Assembly (NCBI RefSeq): GCF_902167145.1
Contig: NC_050104.1
Location: 14,530,001 to 14,594,000, forward strand
DNA length: 64,000 nt
Source of the DNA: Zea mays
Lineage: Eukaryota; Streptophyta; Magnoliopsida; Poales; Poaceae
Direction of reading: 5' to 3'
Below the pieces are notes generated by a model. It did not search any database. It had not been told where the DNA came from and was given only the letters and a program-made list of their open reading frames with translations. Positions 11,194 to 21,908 of this stretch are shown in pieces. The first letter of the stretch is position 1. The number at the start of each line of letters is the position of its first letter. Made by a program: the position numbers and the translations under genes.

Positions 11194-13392
11194 AAATGTT
11201 GACTGTAGGACGAAACCTAGATAGAACTGGACAACCCTTACCAACTTACCTTACTCTGATTCTTTCTATATTTATCTTGATCATGTCTCACCTTCTACTG
11301 TTCTACTCTGATTTACCTTACCTTTGCTACTCTGATTCTTTTCTAAACTTATCTTAATCTTTTCTCATCTATTTCCGCTTTACTCTGATTACTCTTACCT
11401 TATCTTTCTAAAGACAAATGTGGATTTCACACTTTGAAATCTTGTGCCTAAAGTGAGTTTAGGAATAGGAGACCTATTCCTAGGAACAAAAAAACTATTT
11501 TATAGGTATCTATACGCTTGAGTGTTTGTTCTTATGATATTTGTCTGATTTGGATCTTTGATTGAGAGTGATTAGTTATGGAGTAATGTCCACAATTACA
11601 TCTATATATACGTATAGGCATAGATATAAATAAATAAAATTCATAAGATAACTAAACAAACTAGATTATCCTCCATTAAAGTGTATCTACCTTAATGGAT
11701 CTCTCTTCACTTAAAGGATTCTACCTTATCCTTAAGGATTCATCTTAACTTAAAAGACTTTCTCTTATCTTGAACGATTCATCTTATCTTAAAAGATACT
11801 CTCTTACCTTAATAGACTCATATCATCTCGAAAGGATTCTATCATATCCTAATAGATCTAACTAATCTCAAAAATTCTATCCTATTCTTAGAGATTCATC
11901 TTGTTCTAATAAGCATACTTATCCCCACCACTTTGCTTATCTCTTTTTAGTGAAACAAACATGATCTATTACAAAATAAATTAAGTAGATCTTATCTGAT
12001 TACACCAATTTAATTCTGATCCCATCTAATTTGATCAGATCTAATCTAATGGACAAACATGATAGATAATACTAGGAAAATAGATTGGACCCTACTTCTA
12101 TAAGCATGTTTTAACCTAAATTGGTGCTCTAGATTAACTAGACCACATACAACGAATTAACCATATGCGACTACCTTAACCATCAGATAGTTGCATAACC
12201 CCTCTGTTTCAACCTGACAGAGATTTTGACCTACCTACACTATATAATTCATCCTATCTCAAAGGATTCTAACACATATTAACAATACATATTCTACCCT
12301 GGTAGATCTATCTAACTTAAACTAAGTTTAATCTAGTTATATCCAATCTAACCTAGACCCTACCTAATCTAATATGGTCTAATCTATGTTACAAGTATTA
12401 ACTAAACCATATTCTTATAAATGGGTTTTAAACCTAAATTGGTGTCTTAAGACCAATTCGTACGTGAAATCACGACCTAGCCTATGTTATAGGTTGCCCA
12501 ACCCATTTATCCCAAAAGTAAAGTAAGACTCTGTCTAATCTACCTACCCCATGTAACCGCAATTGTTATCCCAACTCAGATAATGACATCTAACACCACG
12601 ACCACTGGTCCCTAAATCTGACTCAAGAAGAAGGTTAACCTCGACAATGAAAAGATACAAGTAGAAACAGATCTTCGGATGAATCAAGAACCACCACACG
12701 GAATAAAAGTCTCCCTTACTTAACTTTCTTTTGCCTCAAATCTGCTTTACACTCACCTAATAGCTAAAGCCTGATGTACCCTTTTTTCTATGTCACACCT
12801 GTTATGGCATGAAAATTTTAGGTGTATAAAAATATATACTAATTGGGAGTTCCACTGAGATAAAAAAATATACTAGAATTTCATAAAGATAAGGTCAGCT
12901 TGATATGCTTAGCTAAATGAAATTCTTAAATAGGATTATAGAATCTACTATGATCCAATGTGATCTAAACTAATGTGGTCTACTTAGACAGATTAATGGT
13001 ACTTGAACCCTACTGGCCAGGTGTTAACTTAACTTAGCACATTAGATCAACTCAACCATGAGGTAACCCCACCACTAGTGTTAAGATGAACTGACTAATT
13101 ATTTGTCCTCACCTAACATCAAATAAACTTTTGACTTACATCATGTAATCTGACTCATCTCGATAAAAAAATCTATCCTACCTTTGGATATTCACCTTAT
13201 ACGACTAGTTACCCCAATCTAGACATAAAACAAAGATTGAGCCCTGCTAAAGAATCTTCAGATCATAATCAGTCACTAGCCTATTTATTCTACTTACCAA
13301 ATACTTTTTATTGCAAAGCTATCCTACCATATGCTTCTAACTCTCATGGTTAATACCAGGAAGGGAAGATTATCAAGAAACAGCAAACAGAA
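11194..13392 (+). other. Untranslated leader of element T
   Basis: A 2.2 kb AT-rich stretch between the PBS and the gag remnant with no sustained reading frame. It contains a degenerate short tandem repeat (11685-11930) and runs of GATCTAATCTAAT-like words (11990-12060, 12300-12400). I see no gene, promoter or other mobile element in it. Confidence 0.6.
11685..11930. repeat. Degenerate tandem repeat, about 24-28 bp
   Basis: Successive units share a CTTATC-TTAAAGGATTC-like core (for example ACCTTATCCTTAAGGATTCA, then TCTTATCTTGAACGATTCA, then TCTTATCTTAAAAGATACT). About nine imperfect copies can be followed. The TTAA core makes each unit partly self-complementary. Confidence 0.6.
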
Positions 13393-13566
13393 ATGAATCC
13401 TCCAAATCCCCCACCTGTTGGAATCGATCAAGTGGTTGCCGCCCAATTACTGGTAATACAACTAATGGCAGACATGGTTACCGAAATGCAAAATCAGATA
13501 AGACAAGAACGCGAGGAAATACGTCAGGTCCGGCTGGAGATACGTCAAGAAATAAGGCAAGCATAG
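13393..13566 (+). pseudogene. gag N-terminal remnant of element T
   Basis: A 57-codon frame starts at ATG 13393 and stops at TAG 13564-13566, followed in frame by a Gln- and Pro-rich tail. It encodes MNPPNPPPVGIDQVV, then a Gln/Arg/Glu-rich helix of the kind found at the start of chromovirus gag proteins. No capsid, zinc knuckle, protease, reverse transcriptase or integrase follows. About 280 bp later come the PPT and the 3' LTR, so pol has been deleted and T must have been mobilised in trans. A near-identical copy lies in the duplicated block at about 28091-28264. Confidence 0.65.
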
Positions 13567-13840
13567 TTGGAAAGACAACGACAACAACAACCTCCACCAC
13601 CACCACCAGCTCCACCAAGCTACATAAACATATATATATAATACTACTATTTGTAAGATCTAAATGTTACTTTAGTTAGTATATGATATGATACTATTTT
13701 AGGAGGAATAATAAGGTCTAGTTGACCCCATGTGTTGCTAATAAATTATGCATCATGCTGAGATTTTTGTTTGTGCATATGTGTTGAGACAATATGAGTA
13801 TACACCCTTTCCTTACAAATCTCGAGGATGAGATTTCTGT

Positions 13841-13855
13841 TTAGGGGGTAGGATT
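13841..13855 (+). other. Polypurine tract of element T
   Basis: TTAGGGGGTAGGATT immediately before the TG of the 3' LTR. The preceding ATCTCGAGGATGAGATTTCT resembles the end of pol and PPT leader in Tekay/Del elements. The same arrangement is repeated before 28554. Confidence 0.75.
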
Positions 13856-14394
13856 TGTAATACCCACTTTGTAAACATTGAGAAAAGAGTAAATCTCCTT
13901 ATATATTTTGCCTCTATTTATTTGAACATGGGATTAACCATAACTAAGAGACCAAAATGTCTAGAAAAAAATAAGCCAGACATCATATTGATGTTTTGTT
14001 TGCGCATTTAATAATAATAACAATAACAATAATAAAAATATAATAAAGAGTTGGAGATTTGGATTAAAACCTAAATCAGAATTTGGATTTTAAGTGGAGA
14101 AATACTATAAATTACAAAATGAGTTTATGAATAAATACACTCATTCTATGATGGCATGTTTAAAATTTAATATCTAATTGGAGTATAAAATCTATACAAA
14201 AAATTTGAATTCAAATTTCAGATTTGAATAAAAAGGGAAAACAAAATAGAAAAGAAAAAGAATAAAGAAGGAAAATGGAAAATAGACAGTGGGCCAACTT
14301 CCCTTGCTCGGCCCATCTCCATAATCTCCCTCCGCAGCCCACCTCCACCAGCGCGCGTTCACTGACCCGTGGGCCTGGTTGACCCAGCCCCTGC
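13856..14394 (+). repeat. 3' LTR of element T, first segment
   Basis: Starts TGTAATACCCAC right after the PPT. It is interrupted at 14395 by Ji-C, whose TSD CCTGC is the last five bases here (14390-14394). The LTR continues right of Ji-C at 30352. Corresponding 5' LTR sequence is outside the window, so only the left start and PPT define this segment. Confidence 0.72.
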
Positions 14395-15733
14395 TGAGAG
14401 CACCTAGAGGGGGTGAATAGGTGATCCTGTAAAATCAAACACTAAATAGCCACAAAACTTAGTTTAAAGTGTTAGTACGACTAAGTAGCTTTGAAGCGAG
14501 TTCTTGTGAACACAACAATCACAGAGAAAGCAACACAAGAGACACGCGATTTTTATCCTGTGGTTCAACCAAGTAACACTTGCGTACTTCCACGTTGTGG
14601 CGTCCCAATGGACGAGGGTTGCACTCAACCCCTTTCAAGTGATCCGATGATCAACTTGAATACCACGGTCTTTTCCTTTAGAGTCTTTTCCCGTGTGCGA
14701 GGAATCTCCACAGTTTGGAGTCTCTCGCCCTTACAATAGAGACCACAAAGAAAGCACAGAGTAAGGTTGGGGAGAGCAACACACGCAAGACTCAAATCCG
14801 CAGCACAACCACGCACACAAGTCACGACTTGAGCTCGAAACACAACACACGGAGTTTGCAACTCAAATGGAGCTCAAATCACTAACACAGAGAATCAAAT
14901 GCGTGGAGTCAGAGTCTGAGAGTCTTAGAATGTTTCTTGAAAGCTTCGTGTTATCCTCCATGCGCCTAAGGGTCCCTTTTATAGCCCCAAGGCAGCTAGG
15001 AGTCGTTGGAGGCCAACTTGGAAGGCCAAACTTGACTTCTGTCGGGTGGTGCACCGGACAGTCCGGTGCACCACCGGACAGTCACTGTAGTTGTCCGGTG
15101 CGCGATCTCCTACCATATCTGGCGCGTTCGACCATTGGTCCTCGGGGTCGGTTGGCACACCGGACACCGTCCGGTGCACACCGGACAGTCTGGTGTGCCC
15201 AATCGACCGTTGCTGCGGGCCACGCGTCGCCCGCGGATTGAGCAGCCGACCGTTGACGCTGGCGATCGTTGGCTCACCGGACAGTCTGGTGCACCACCGG
15301 ACAGTCTGGTGCACCACCGGACAGTCTGGTGCACCACCGGACAGTCTGGTGCACCACCGGACAGTCCGCTGAATTATAGTCGTACGCATCTACGTTTTTC
15401 CGAGAGCAGCCGGTTCACCGCCGGCCAGCCTGGCACACCGGACACTGTCCGGTGCTCCACCGGACAGTCCGGTGTGCCTGGCCAGCGTTAGTGTTGGTTG
15501 CACATAGCCAACTCTTTTCTTTTTCTTTTCTTTTCTTTTCTTTTCTTTTGTTGCTATTTCTAGCACTTAGACAAACACATTATTATACAAAATAATATAC
15601 TAAGTTTAGAAACATACCTTATGCTTTGATTTGCACTCTTCACACATTTTGCAGATAAGAACTTAATTAATGTGTTGGACATCTAATCACCAAAATACTT
15701 ATAGAAATGGCCCAAGGGCACATTTCCCTTTCA
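14395..15733 (-). repeat. 3' LTR of Ji-C (Ji-like Sirevirus)
   Basis: 1339 bp, minus orientation: plus strand TGAGAGCACCTAGAGG at 14395 and CATTTCCCTTTCA ending at 15733. It contains several CACCGGAC...GTCCGGTG palindromes, five of which (15275-15375) form a 20-bp tandem array not seen in the partner LTR at 29094-30346. Flanked on the left by CCTGC, also present right of the partner LTR at 30347. By eye it differs from the partner at roughly 3-4% of positions. The translated frames across it are composed of the repeated palindromes. Confidence 0.85.
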
Positions 15734-16527
15734 ATCTCCCCCTTTTTGGTGATTCATGCCAACACATCAAAAAGCAACCAAAGAAGTGCAACATCAATGC
15801 AATTGAAGACCAAATTGTTTTCGCTAATGATTTAGTATATTTGGATCACTCTTTGCCACCACTTGGTTTGTTTTTGCAAATCAAATTCTTTTCCCTATCT
15901 CTAAGTCAAACATACTTGTTTGGGCAAATCGAGAGATATTCTAAGAGAAAAATTGATCAAGTGCCAAAAACTCCCCCTTTTCCCATAATCAAAATTCTCC
16001 CCCATAAGCCAAATTTTGCAATAAGAGTATTTTAGACAAATCACAAATTCTAACTCTACTATTTTCAAAATTCTTAAGTGGTTGGCTGATCCAGTTGCTT
16101 TGGCCTTAATTTCTCCCCCTTTGGCATTAAGCACCAAAACGGGATCATTTTTGGCCCTTTAACCCCATTGCCTCACCAAAGATGTCAATTAAGAGCAAAA
16201 AGGCAATGAGAGCATAAGTATGAACTTGGAATTAAATACACTAATACCGGAGTGTAGTGGAAGTCTTTTCATCGTCCAAGTTCACCTTTCCCTTTCAATG
16301 CACCTTTGAGACTACATCAAGTATACTCGCACGAACAGGTTAGTCTCAAAGGGTCAAGTTGTAGCACATATCCCCCTAAATATGTGCACCATTGAGAGCA
16401 CCATTTGCATATTGACTTGTGAGGTCCGGGGAGGTCTTGTACAACTTGAGCACCACAAATAGATAACAAATGTTGTAAATGCATAAAGTAACATGATCAA
16501 AGGCATAGAACACATGTATGCTATAGA
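15734..16527 (-). other. Ji-C 3' untranslated region with several polypurine tracts
   Basis: On the plus strand there are repeated CTCCCCCTTTTTGG / TCTCCCCCTTTGGC-type tracts (about 15734-15750, 15968, 15995, 16112-16120, 16370), so on the element strand these are GGGGGAG polypurine tracts. The one next to the LTR would prime plus-strand synthesis. Multiple PPTs are a known Sirevirus trait. No coding region. Confidence 0.7.
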
Positions 16528-17265
16528 TCAATCCAAGTTACGCGACTCTAAGACATTTAGCTCACTTCGCAACCTGCAAAAAGTTTTCTCATCCAACGGC
16601 TTGGTGAAGATATCGGCTAGCTGGTTCTCGATGCTAATATGAAAAATATTGATATCTCCCTTTTGCTGGTGATCCCTCAGGAAGTGATGTCGGATGTCTA
16701 TGTGCTTAGTGCGGCTGTGTTCAACAGGATTATCCGCCAAGCGGATTGCACTCTTATTGTCACATAGGAGTGGGACTTTGCTTAGATTGTAGCCAAAGTC
16801 CCGGAGGGTTTGCCTCATCCAAAGTAGTTGCGCGCAACACTGTCCTGCGGCAACATACTCGGCCTCAGCGGTGGATAGGGCAACGGATGTCTGTTTCTTA
16901 GAACTCCAGGACACCAGGGACCTTCCTAGAAATTGGCACGTCCCTGATGTACTCTTCCTATCAACCTTGCACCCGGCATAATCGGAGTCTGCGTATCCAA
17001 TTAAGTCAAAGGTAGACCCCTTTGGATATCAGATCCCGAAGCACGGCGTAGCAACTAAATATCGAAGAATTCGCTTAACGGCCACAAGGTGACATTCCCT
17101 GGGGTTGGATTGATATCTAGCACACATGCATACACTAAGCATAATGTCCGGTCTACTAGCACAAAAATAAAGTAATGAACCTATCATGGACCAGTATTCC
17201 TTTTGATCAACAGACTTACCTCCTTTGTTGAGGTCGACATGCCCGTCGGTTCCCATCGGTGACTT
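16528..17265 (-). pseudogene. Ji-C pol fragment: end of reverse transcriptase and RNase H
   Basis: Contains the C-terminal half of copia pol: the segment with [17 protein letters not shown], the RNase H with [19 protein letters not shown], and the C-terminal [20 protein letters not shown]-to-TGA change at 17029-17031 creates a stop in the linker (compare the intact Trp at the same place in Ji-A). The N-terminal side is cut at 17265 by the plus-strand LTR of Ji-D. The rest of pol and all of gag are not found to the right, where duplicated T sequence occurs instead. Non-functional. Confidence 0.85.
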
Positions 17266-17866
17266 TGAAAGGGAAATATGCCCTTGGGCAATTTCTATTA
17301 TGTTTTGGTGATTAAGTGCCCAACACATTTAAATAAGTTCTTATGTGCTAAATGAAGAGAGAAGTGCAAATCGAAGAGAAGGTATGTTTCTAGACTTAGT
17401 ACATAGTTTTTAAGTACTAGCATTTTTTATCTAAAGTGCTAGAAATAGTGAGAAGAAAAGAAGAAAAGAACTAAAAAGACTTGGCTCGGAGCAACCAATA
17501 CTCAGCTCAGTCTGGCACACCGGACTGTTCGGTGGTGCACCGGACAGTGTCCGGTGCGCCAGGCTGGCTTCCGGTGAACATGCCACTCTCGGGAAAAATC
17601 GGCGGCATACGGCTATAATTCACCGGACTGTCCGGTGGTGCACCGGACTGTCTGGTGTGCCAACGGTCGCCAGCGCAACGGTCGGCCGCGCAATCCGTGG
17701 GCGACGCATGGCCCACGCCAACGGTCGGCAAGGGGCACCGGACAGTGTCCGGTGCGCCAACTGCCATGGATCTACAACGGTCGTCTGCGCCAGAAAAGGA
17801 AGGAGATCGGCACCGGACCGTCCACAGTGACTATCTGGTGGCACACCGGACTGTCCGGTGCGCCAC
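17266..17866 (+). repeat. Ji-D LTR, left part (plus strand)
   Basis: Starts TGAAAGGGAAATATGCCC at 17266 inside the Ji-C pol and runs to 17866, where the Opie-like element is inserted; it resumes at 27235. The two parts together give a Ji-type LTR of about 1.24 kb. The last five bases here (GCCAC, 17862-17866) are the Opie TSD. No internal region or second LTR of Ji-D is present. Confidence 0.8.
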
Positions 17867-19153
17867 TGAAAGGGAATTAGGCTTTCACCTAGTCCCTAAT
17901 TAATTTTGGTGGTTGAATTGCCCAACACAAATAATTGGACTAACTAGTTTGCTCTAGTGTACAAGTTATACAGGTGCTAAAGGTTCACACTTAGCCAATA
18001 AAAAGACCAAGTATTGGGTTCAAACAAAGGAGCAAGGGACAACCGAAGGCACCTTTGGTCGCACCGGACATGTCCGGTGCACCAGAGGACTCCGACTTCA
18101 AACTCGTCACCTTCGGGAAATTCCAGAGGCGACTCCGCTATAATTCACCGGAATGTCCGGTGTACACCGGACATGTCCGGTGCTCCAAGGAAGAGCGGCC
18201 TCAGGAACTCGCCAGTCTCGGGAATTCATTTCAACTGCTCCGCTATAATTCACCGGACTGTCCGGTGTACACCGGACTGTCCGGTGTAACAGCGGGGCAA
18301 CGGCTATTTCGGCGCCAACGGCTACCTGTGACGCATTAAATGCGTGCGCTGCGCGCGCAGAGGTCAGGCACGCCCATGCCGGCGCACCGGACAATCTACA
18401 GTGCATGTCCAGTGCGCCACCGGACATTCAGGCGGGCCCAGAAGACAGAGCTCCAACGGTCGAACCCGACGGGTTTTGGTGACGTGGCTGTCGCACCGGA
18501 CATGTCCGGTGTGCACCGGACTGTCCGGTGCGCTATCGAACAGACAGCCTCACCAAACGGCTAGTTTGGTGGTTGGGGCTATAAATACCCCAACCACCCC
18601 ACATTCAAGTCATCCAAGTTTTCCACTTCCCAACTACTTACAAGAGCTCTAGCATTCAATTCTAGACACACCAAAGAGATCAAATTCTCTCCAAATTCCA
18701 CACAACGCCCTAGTGATTAGAGAGAGAGATTTGCTTGTGTTCTTTTGAGCTCTTGCGCTTGGATTGCTTTCTTCTTTCTTGATTCTTTCTTGTGATCAAA
18801 CTCACTTGTAATTGAGGCAAGAGACACCAATCTTGTGGTGGTCCTTGTAGGAACTTTGTGTTCCAAGTGATTGAGAAGAGAAAGCTCACTCGGTCCGAGT
18901 GATCGTTTGAGAGAGGGTAAGGGTTGAAAGAGACCCGGCCTTTGTGGCCTCCTCAACGGGGAGTAGGTTTGAGAGAACCGAACCTCGGTAAAACAAATCC
19001 GCATGTCTCACTCGATTATTCGCTTGCGATTTGTTTTGCACCCTCTCTCGCGGGACTCTATTATATTTCTAACGCTAACCCGGCTTGTAGTTGTGATTAT
19101 TTTTGAGAATTTCAGTTTCGCCCTATTCACCCCCCCCCTCTAGGCGACTTTCA
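17867..19153 (+). repeat. 5' LTR of Opie-like element
   Basis: 1287 bp, TG...CA. Holds a TATA box (TATAAATA, 18580-18587) and at least eight GC-rich palindromes of the CACCGGACATGTCCGGTG type upstream of it (18060-18540). A long C run precedes the 3' end. Confidence 0.93.
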
Positions 19154-19155
19154 AT

Positions 19156-19167
19156 TGGTATCAGAGC
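19156..19167 (+). other. Primer-binding site of Opie-like element
   Basis: TGGTATCAGAGC, an exact match to the initiator tRNA-Met complement, two bases after the 5' LTR. Confidence 0.92.
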
Positions 19168-19201
19168 CCGGTGCTTCATTAGAGCCTAATCGCTCGAAGT
19201 G

Positions 19202-21895
19202 ATGTCGGGAGATCACACCAAGAGGGAGATGAAGACCGGCGACAAGCCCACTACGAGCCAAGGGAGCACTTCATCGGAAGAGTCCCGCACCAAGAGGAAG
19301 GAAAAGAAGAAGGACTCCTCCAAACGGAAGGAGAAAAGATCTTCTTCTTCACACCATAAAGAGAAGAAGGAAAAATCTTCTTCCCACAAGTCGCATCGGA
19401 AAGGCGACAAGCACAAGAAGATGAGGAAAGTGGTCTACTACGAGACCGACACCTCATCAACATCGACCTCAGACTCCGATGCGTCGTCTGTAACTTCTAA
19501 GCGCCAAGAGCGCAAGAAGTTTAGTAAGATCCCCTTACACTATCCTCGTACACCTAGACATTCTCCATTACTTTCCGTTCCATTAGGCAAACCGCCAACT
19601 TTTGATAGCGAAGATTATGCTAGGTGGAGTGATTTAATGAAATTTCATCTAACCTCACTCCACAAAAGTATATGGAATGTTGTTGAGTTTGGAGCACAGG
19701 TACCATCCATAGGGGATGAGGATTATGATACGGACGAAGTGGCCCAAATCGAGCACTTCAACTCTCAAGCTACAACCATACTCCTCGCCTCTCTAAGTAA
19801 GGAGGAATACAACAAGGTGCAAGGGTTGAAGAATGCAAAGGAGATTTGGGACCTTCTCAAGACCGCGCACGAGGGTGATGAACTCACCAAGATCACCAAG
19901 CGGGAAACGATCGAGGGGAAGCTCAGTCGCTTCCGTCTTTGCCAAGGGGAGGAGCCACAAGATATGTACAACCGGCTCAAAACCTTGGTGAACCAAGTGC
20001 GCAACCTCGGGAGCAAGAAGTGGGACGACCACGAGGTGGTTAAGGCTATTTTAAGATCACTTATTTTCCTTAACCCTACTCAAGTACAATTAATTCGTGG
20101 TAATCCAAGATATACACTAATGACTCCCGAGGAAGTAATCGGGAATTTTGTGAGCTTTGAATGTATGATCAAGGGCTCAAAGAAGATCAACGAGCTTGAC
20201 GATCCCTCCACGTCCGAAGCACAACCGGTGGCTTTTAAGGCGACGGAGGAGAAGAAGGAGTCTACACCAAGTAGACAAGCAATTGACGCCTCCAAGCTCG
20301 ACAATGAGGAGATGGCTTTAATCATCAAAAGCTTTTGCCAAATCCTCAAGCAACGGAAGGGGAAGGATTACAAACCCCGTTCCAAGAAGGTTTGCTACAA
20401 GTGTGGTAAGCCCGGTCACTTTATTGCTAAATGTCCACTATCAAGTGACAGTGACAGGGATAACGACAAGAAGGGCAAGAGGAGAGAAAAGAAGAGGTAC
20501 CACAAGAAGAGGGGAGGCGATGCCCACGTGTGTCGCGAATGGGACTCCAACGAGAGCTCCACCGAGTCCTCCTCCGACGAGGACGCCGCCAACATCGCCG
20601 TCACCAAGGGACTCCTCTTCCCCAACGTCGGCCACAAGTGCCTCATGGCAAAGGACGGCAAAAGGAAGAAGGTTAAATCAAAATCCTCCACTAAATATGA
20701 ATCCTCTAGTGATGATAATGCTAGTGATGAGGAAAATAATTTGCGTACCCTTTTTGCCGACCTAAACATGCAACAAAAGGAAAAATTAAATGAGTTGATT
20801 AGTGCTATTCATGAGAAGGATGATCTCTTGGACTCTCAAGAGGACTTCCTTATTAAGGAAAACAAAAAGCATGTTAAGGTTAAAAATGATTATGCTCTAC
20901 AAGTTGAAAAATGTGAAAAATTGTCTAGTGAGCTAAGCACTTGCCATGAGACTATTGACAACCTTAGAAATGAAAATGCTAGATTAATTGCTAAGGTTGA
21001 TTCTCATGTATGTAATGTCTCAATTCCCAATCTTAGAAATGATAATGATGATTTGCTTGCTAAGATTAAGGAATTGAATGATTCTCTTGCTAGCCTTAGA
21101 GTAGAAAATGAAAATTTGATTACTAAGGCTAAAGATTTTGATGTTTGCAATACTACTATTTTCGACCTTAGAACTGAGAATGATATGTTGCATGCTAAGG
21201 TTGTAGAACTAAAATCTTGCAAACCCTCTACATCTACCGTTGAGCACACTTCTATTTGTACTAGATGTAGAGATGTTGATATCAATGCTATTCATGATCA
21301 CATGGCTTTAATTAAACAACAAAATGATCATATAGCATTATTAGATGCTAAAATTGCCGAGCATAACTTAGAAAATGAAAAGTTTAAATTTGCTAGAAGT
21401 ATGCTCTATAATGGGAGACGCCCTGGCATCAAAGATGGTATTGGCTTCCAAAGGGGAGACAATGTCAAACTTAATGCCCCTCCTAAGAACTTGTCTAACT
21501 TTGTTAAGGGCAAGGCTCCCATGCCTCAGGATAACGAGGGTTACATTTTGTACCCTGTCGGCTATCCTGAGAACAAAATTAGGAGAGTTCATTCTAGGAA
21601 GTCTCACTCTGGCCCTAACCATGCTTTTATGTATAAGGGTGAGACATCTAGCTCTAGGCAACCAACCCGTGCTAAGTTGCCTAAAAAGAAAACTCCTAGT
21701 GCATCAAATGATCATGACATTTCATTTAAGACTTTTGATGCATCTTATGTGCTTACTAACAAATCCGGCAAGGTAGTTGCCAAGTTTGTTGGGGGCAAAC
21801 ACAAGGGGTTAAAGACTTGTGTTTGGGTACCCAAAGTTCTTGTTTCTAATGCCAAAGGACCCAAGACCGTTTGGGTACCTAAAATCAAGAACTAA
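19202..21895 (+). CDS. Opie-like gag (Sirevirus-type, extended)
   Basis: 897 codons from ATG 19202 to a TAA at 21893. Region by region: a very basic Lys/Ser-rich N-terminus (about 1-80); a copia gag capsid domain of the UBN2 type (about 120-330, with FDSEDYARWSDLMKFHL); a CCHC zinc knuckle CYKCGKPGHFIAKC (about 398-411); an acidic Ser/Glu/Asp stretch; a long predicted coiled coil (about 520-720); and a basic C-terminus ending near VWVPKIKN. Gag forms the cytoplasmic particle and the knuckle binds element RNA. The long C-terminal extension is characteristic of Sireviruses. The upstream GTG at 19199 is not needed. pol follows 13 bp after the stop in the +1 frame. Confidence 0.9.
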   Translation: MSGDHTKREMKTGDKPTTSQGSTSSEESRTKRKEKKKDSSKRKEKRSSSSHHKEKKEKSSSHKSHRKGDKHKKMRKVVYYETDTSSTSTSDSDASSVTSKRQERKKFSKIPLHYPRTPRHSPLLSVPLGKPPTFDSEDYARWSDLMKFHLTSLHKSIWNVVEFGAQVPSIGDEDYDTDEVAQIEHFNSQATTILLASLSKEEYNKVQGLKNAKEIWDLLKTAHEGDELTKITKRETIEGKLSRFRLCQGEEPQDMYNRLKTLVNQVRNLGSKKWDDHEVVKAILRSLIFLNPTQVQLIRGNPRYTLMTPEEVIGNFVSFECMIKGSKKINELDDPSTSEAQPVAFKATEEKKESTPSRQAIDASKLDNEEMALIIKSFCQILKQRKGKDYKPRSKKVCYKCGKPGHFIAKCPLSSDSDRDNDKKGKRREKKRYHKKRGGDAHVCREWDSNESSTESSSDEDAANIAVTKGLLFPNVGHKCLMAKDGKRKKVKSKSSTKYESSSDDNASDEENNLRTLFADLNMQQKEKLNELISAIHEKDDLLDSQEDFLIKENKKHVKVKNDYALQVEKCEKLSSELSTCHETIDNLRNENARLIAKVDSHVCNVSIPNLRNDNDDLLAKIKELNDSLASLRVENENLITKAKDFDVCNTTIFDLRTENDMLHAKVVELKSCKPSTSTVEHTSICTRCRDVDINAIHDHMALIKQQNDHIALLDAKIAEHNLENEKFKFARSMLYNGRRPGIKDGIGFQRGDNVKLNAPPKNLSNFVKGKAPMPQDNEGYILYPVGYPENKIRRVHSRKSHSGPNHAFMYKGETSSSRQPTRAKLPKKKTPSASNDHDISFKTFDASYVLTNKSGKVVAKFVGGKHKGLKTCVWVPKVLVSNAKGPKTVWVPKIKN

Positions 21896-21908
21896 AATTG
21901 TTTTGTAG

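Noticed and set aside
15060..15480. Regularly spaced GC palindromes resembling a CRISPR-like or satellite array
   Set aside because: They are the known U3 palindromes of Sirevirus LTRs, present in every Ji/Opie LTR here, without unique spacers.
19156..19167. tRNA gene matches at TGGTATCAGAGC sites
   Set aside because: Only the 12-base primer-binding complement is present; no cloverleaf around any of them.
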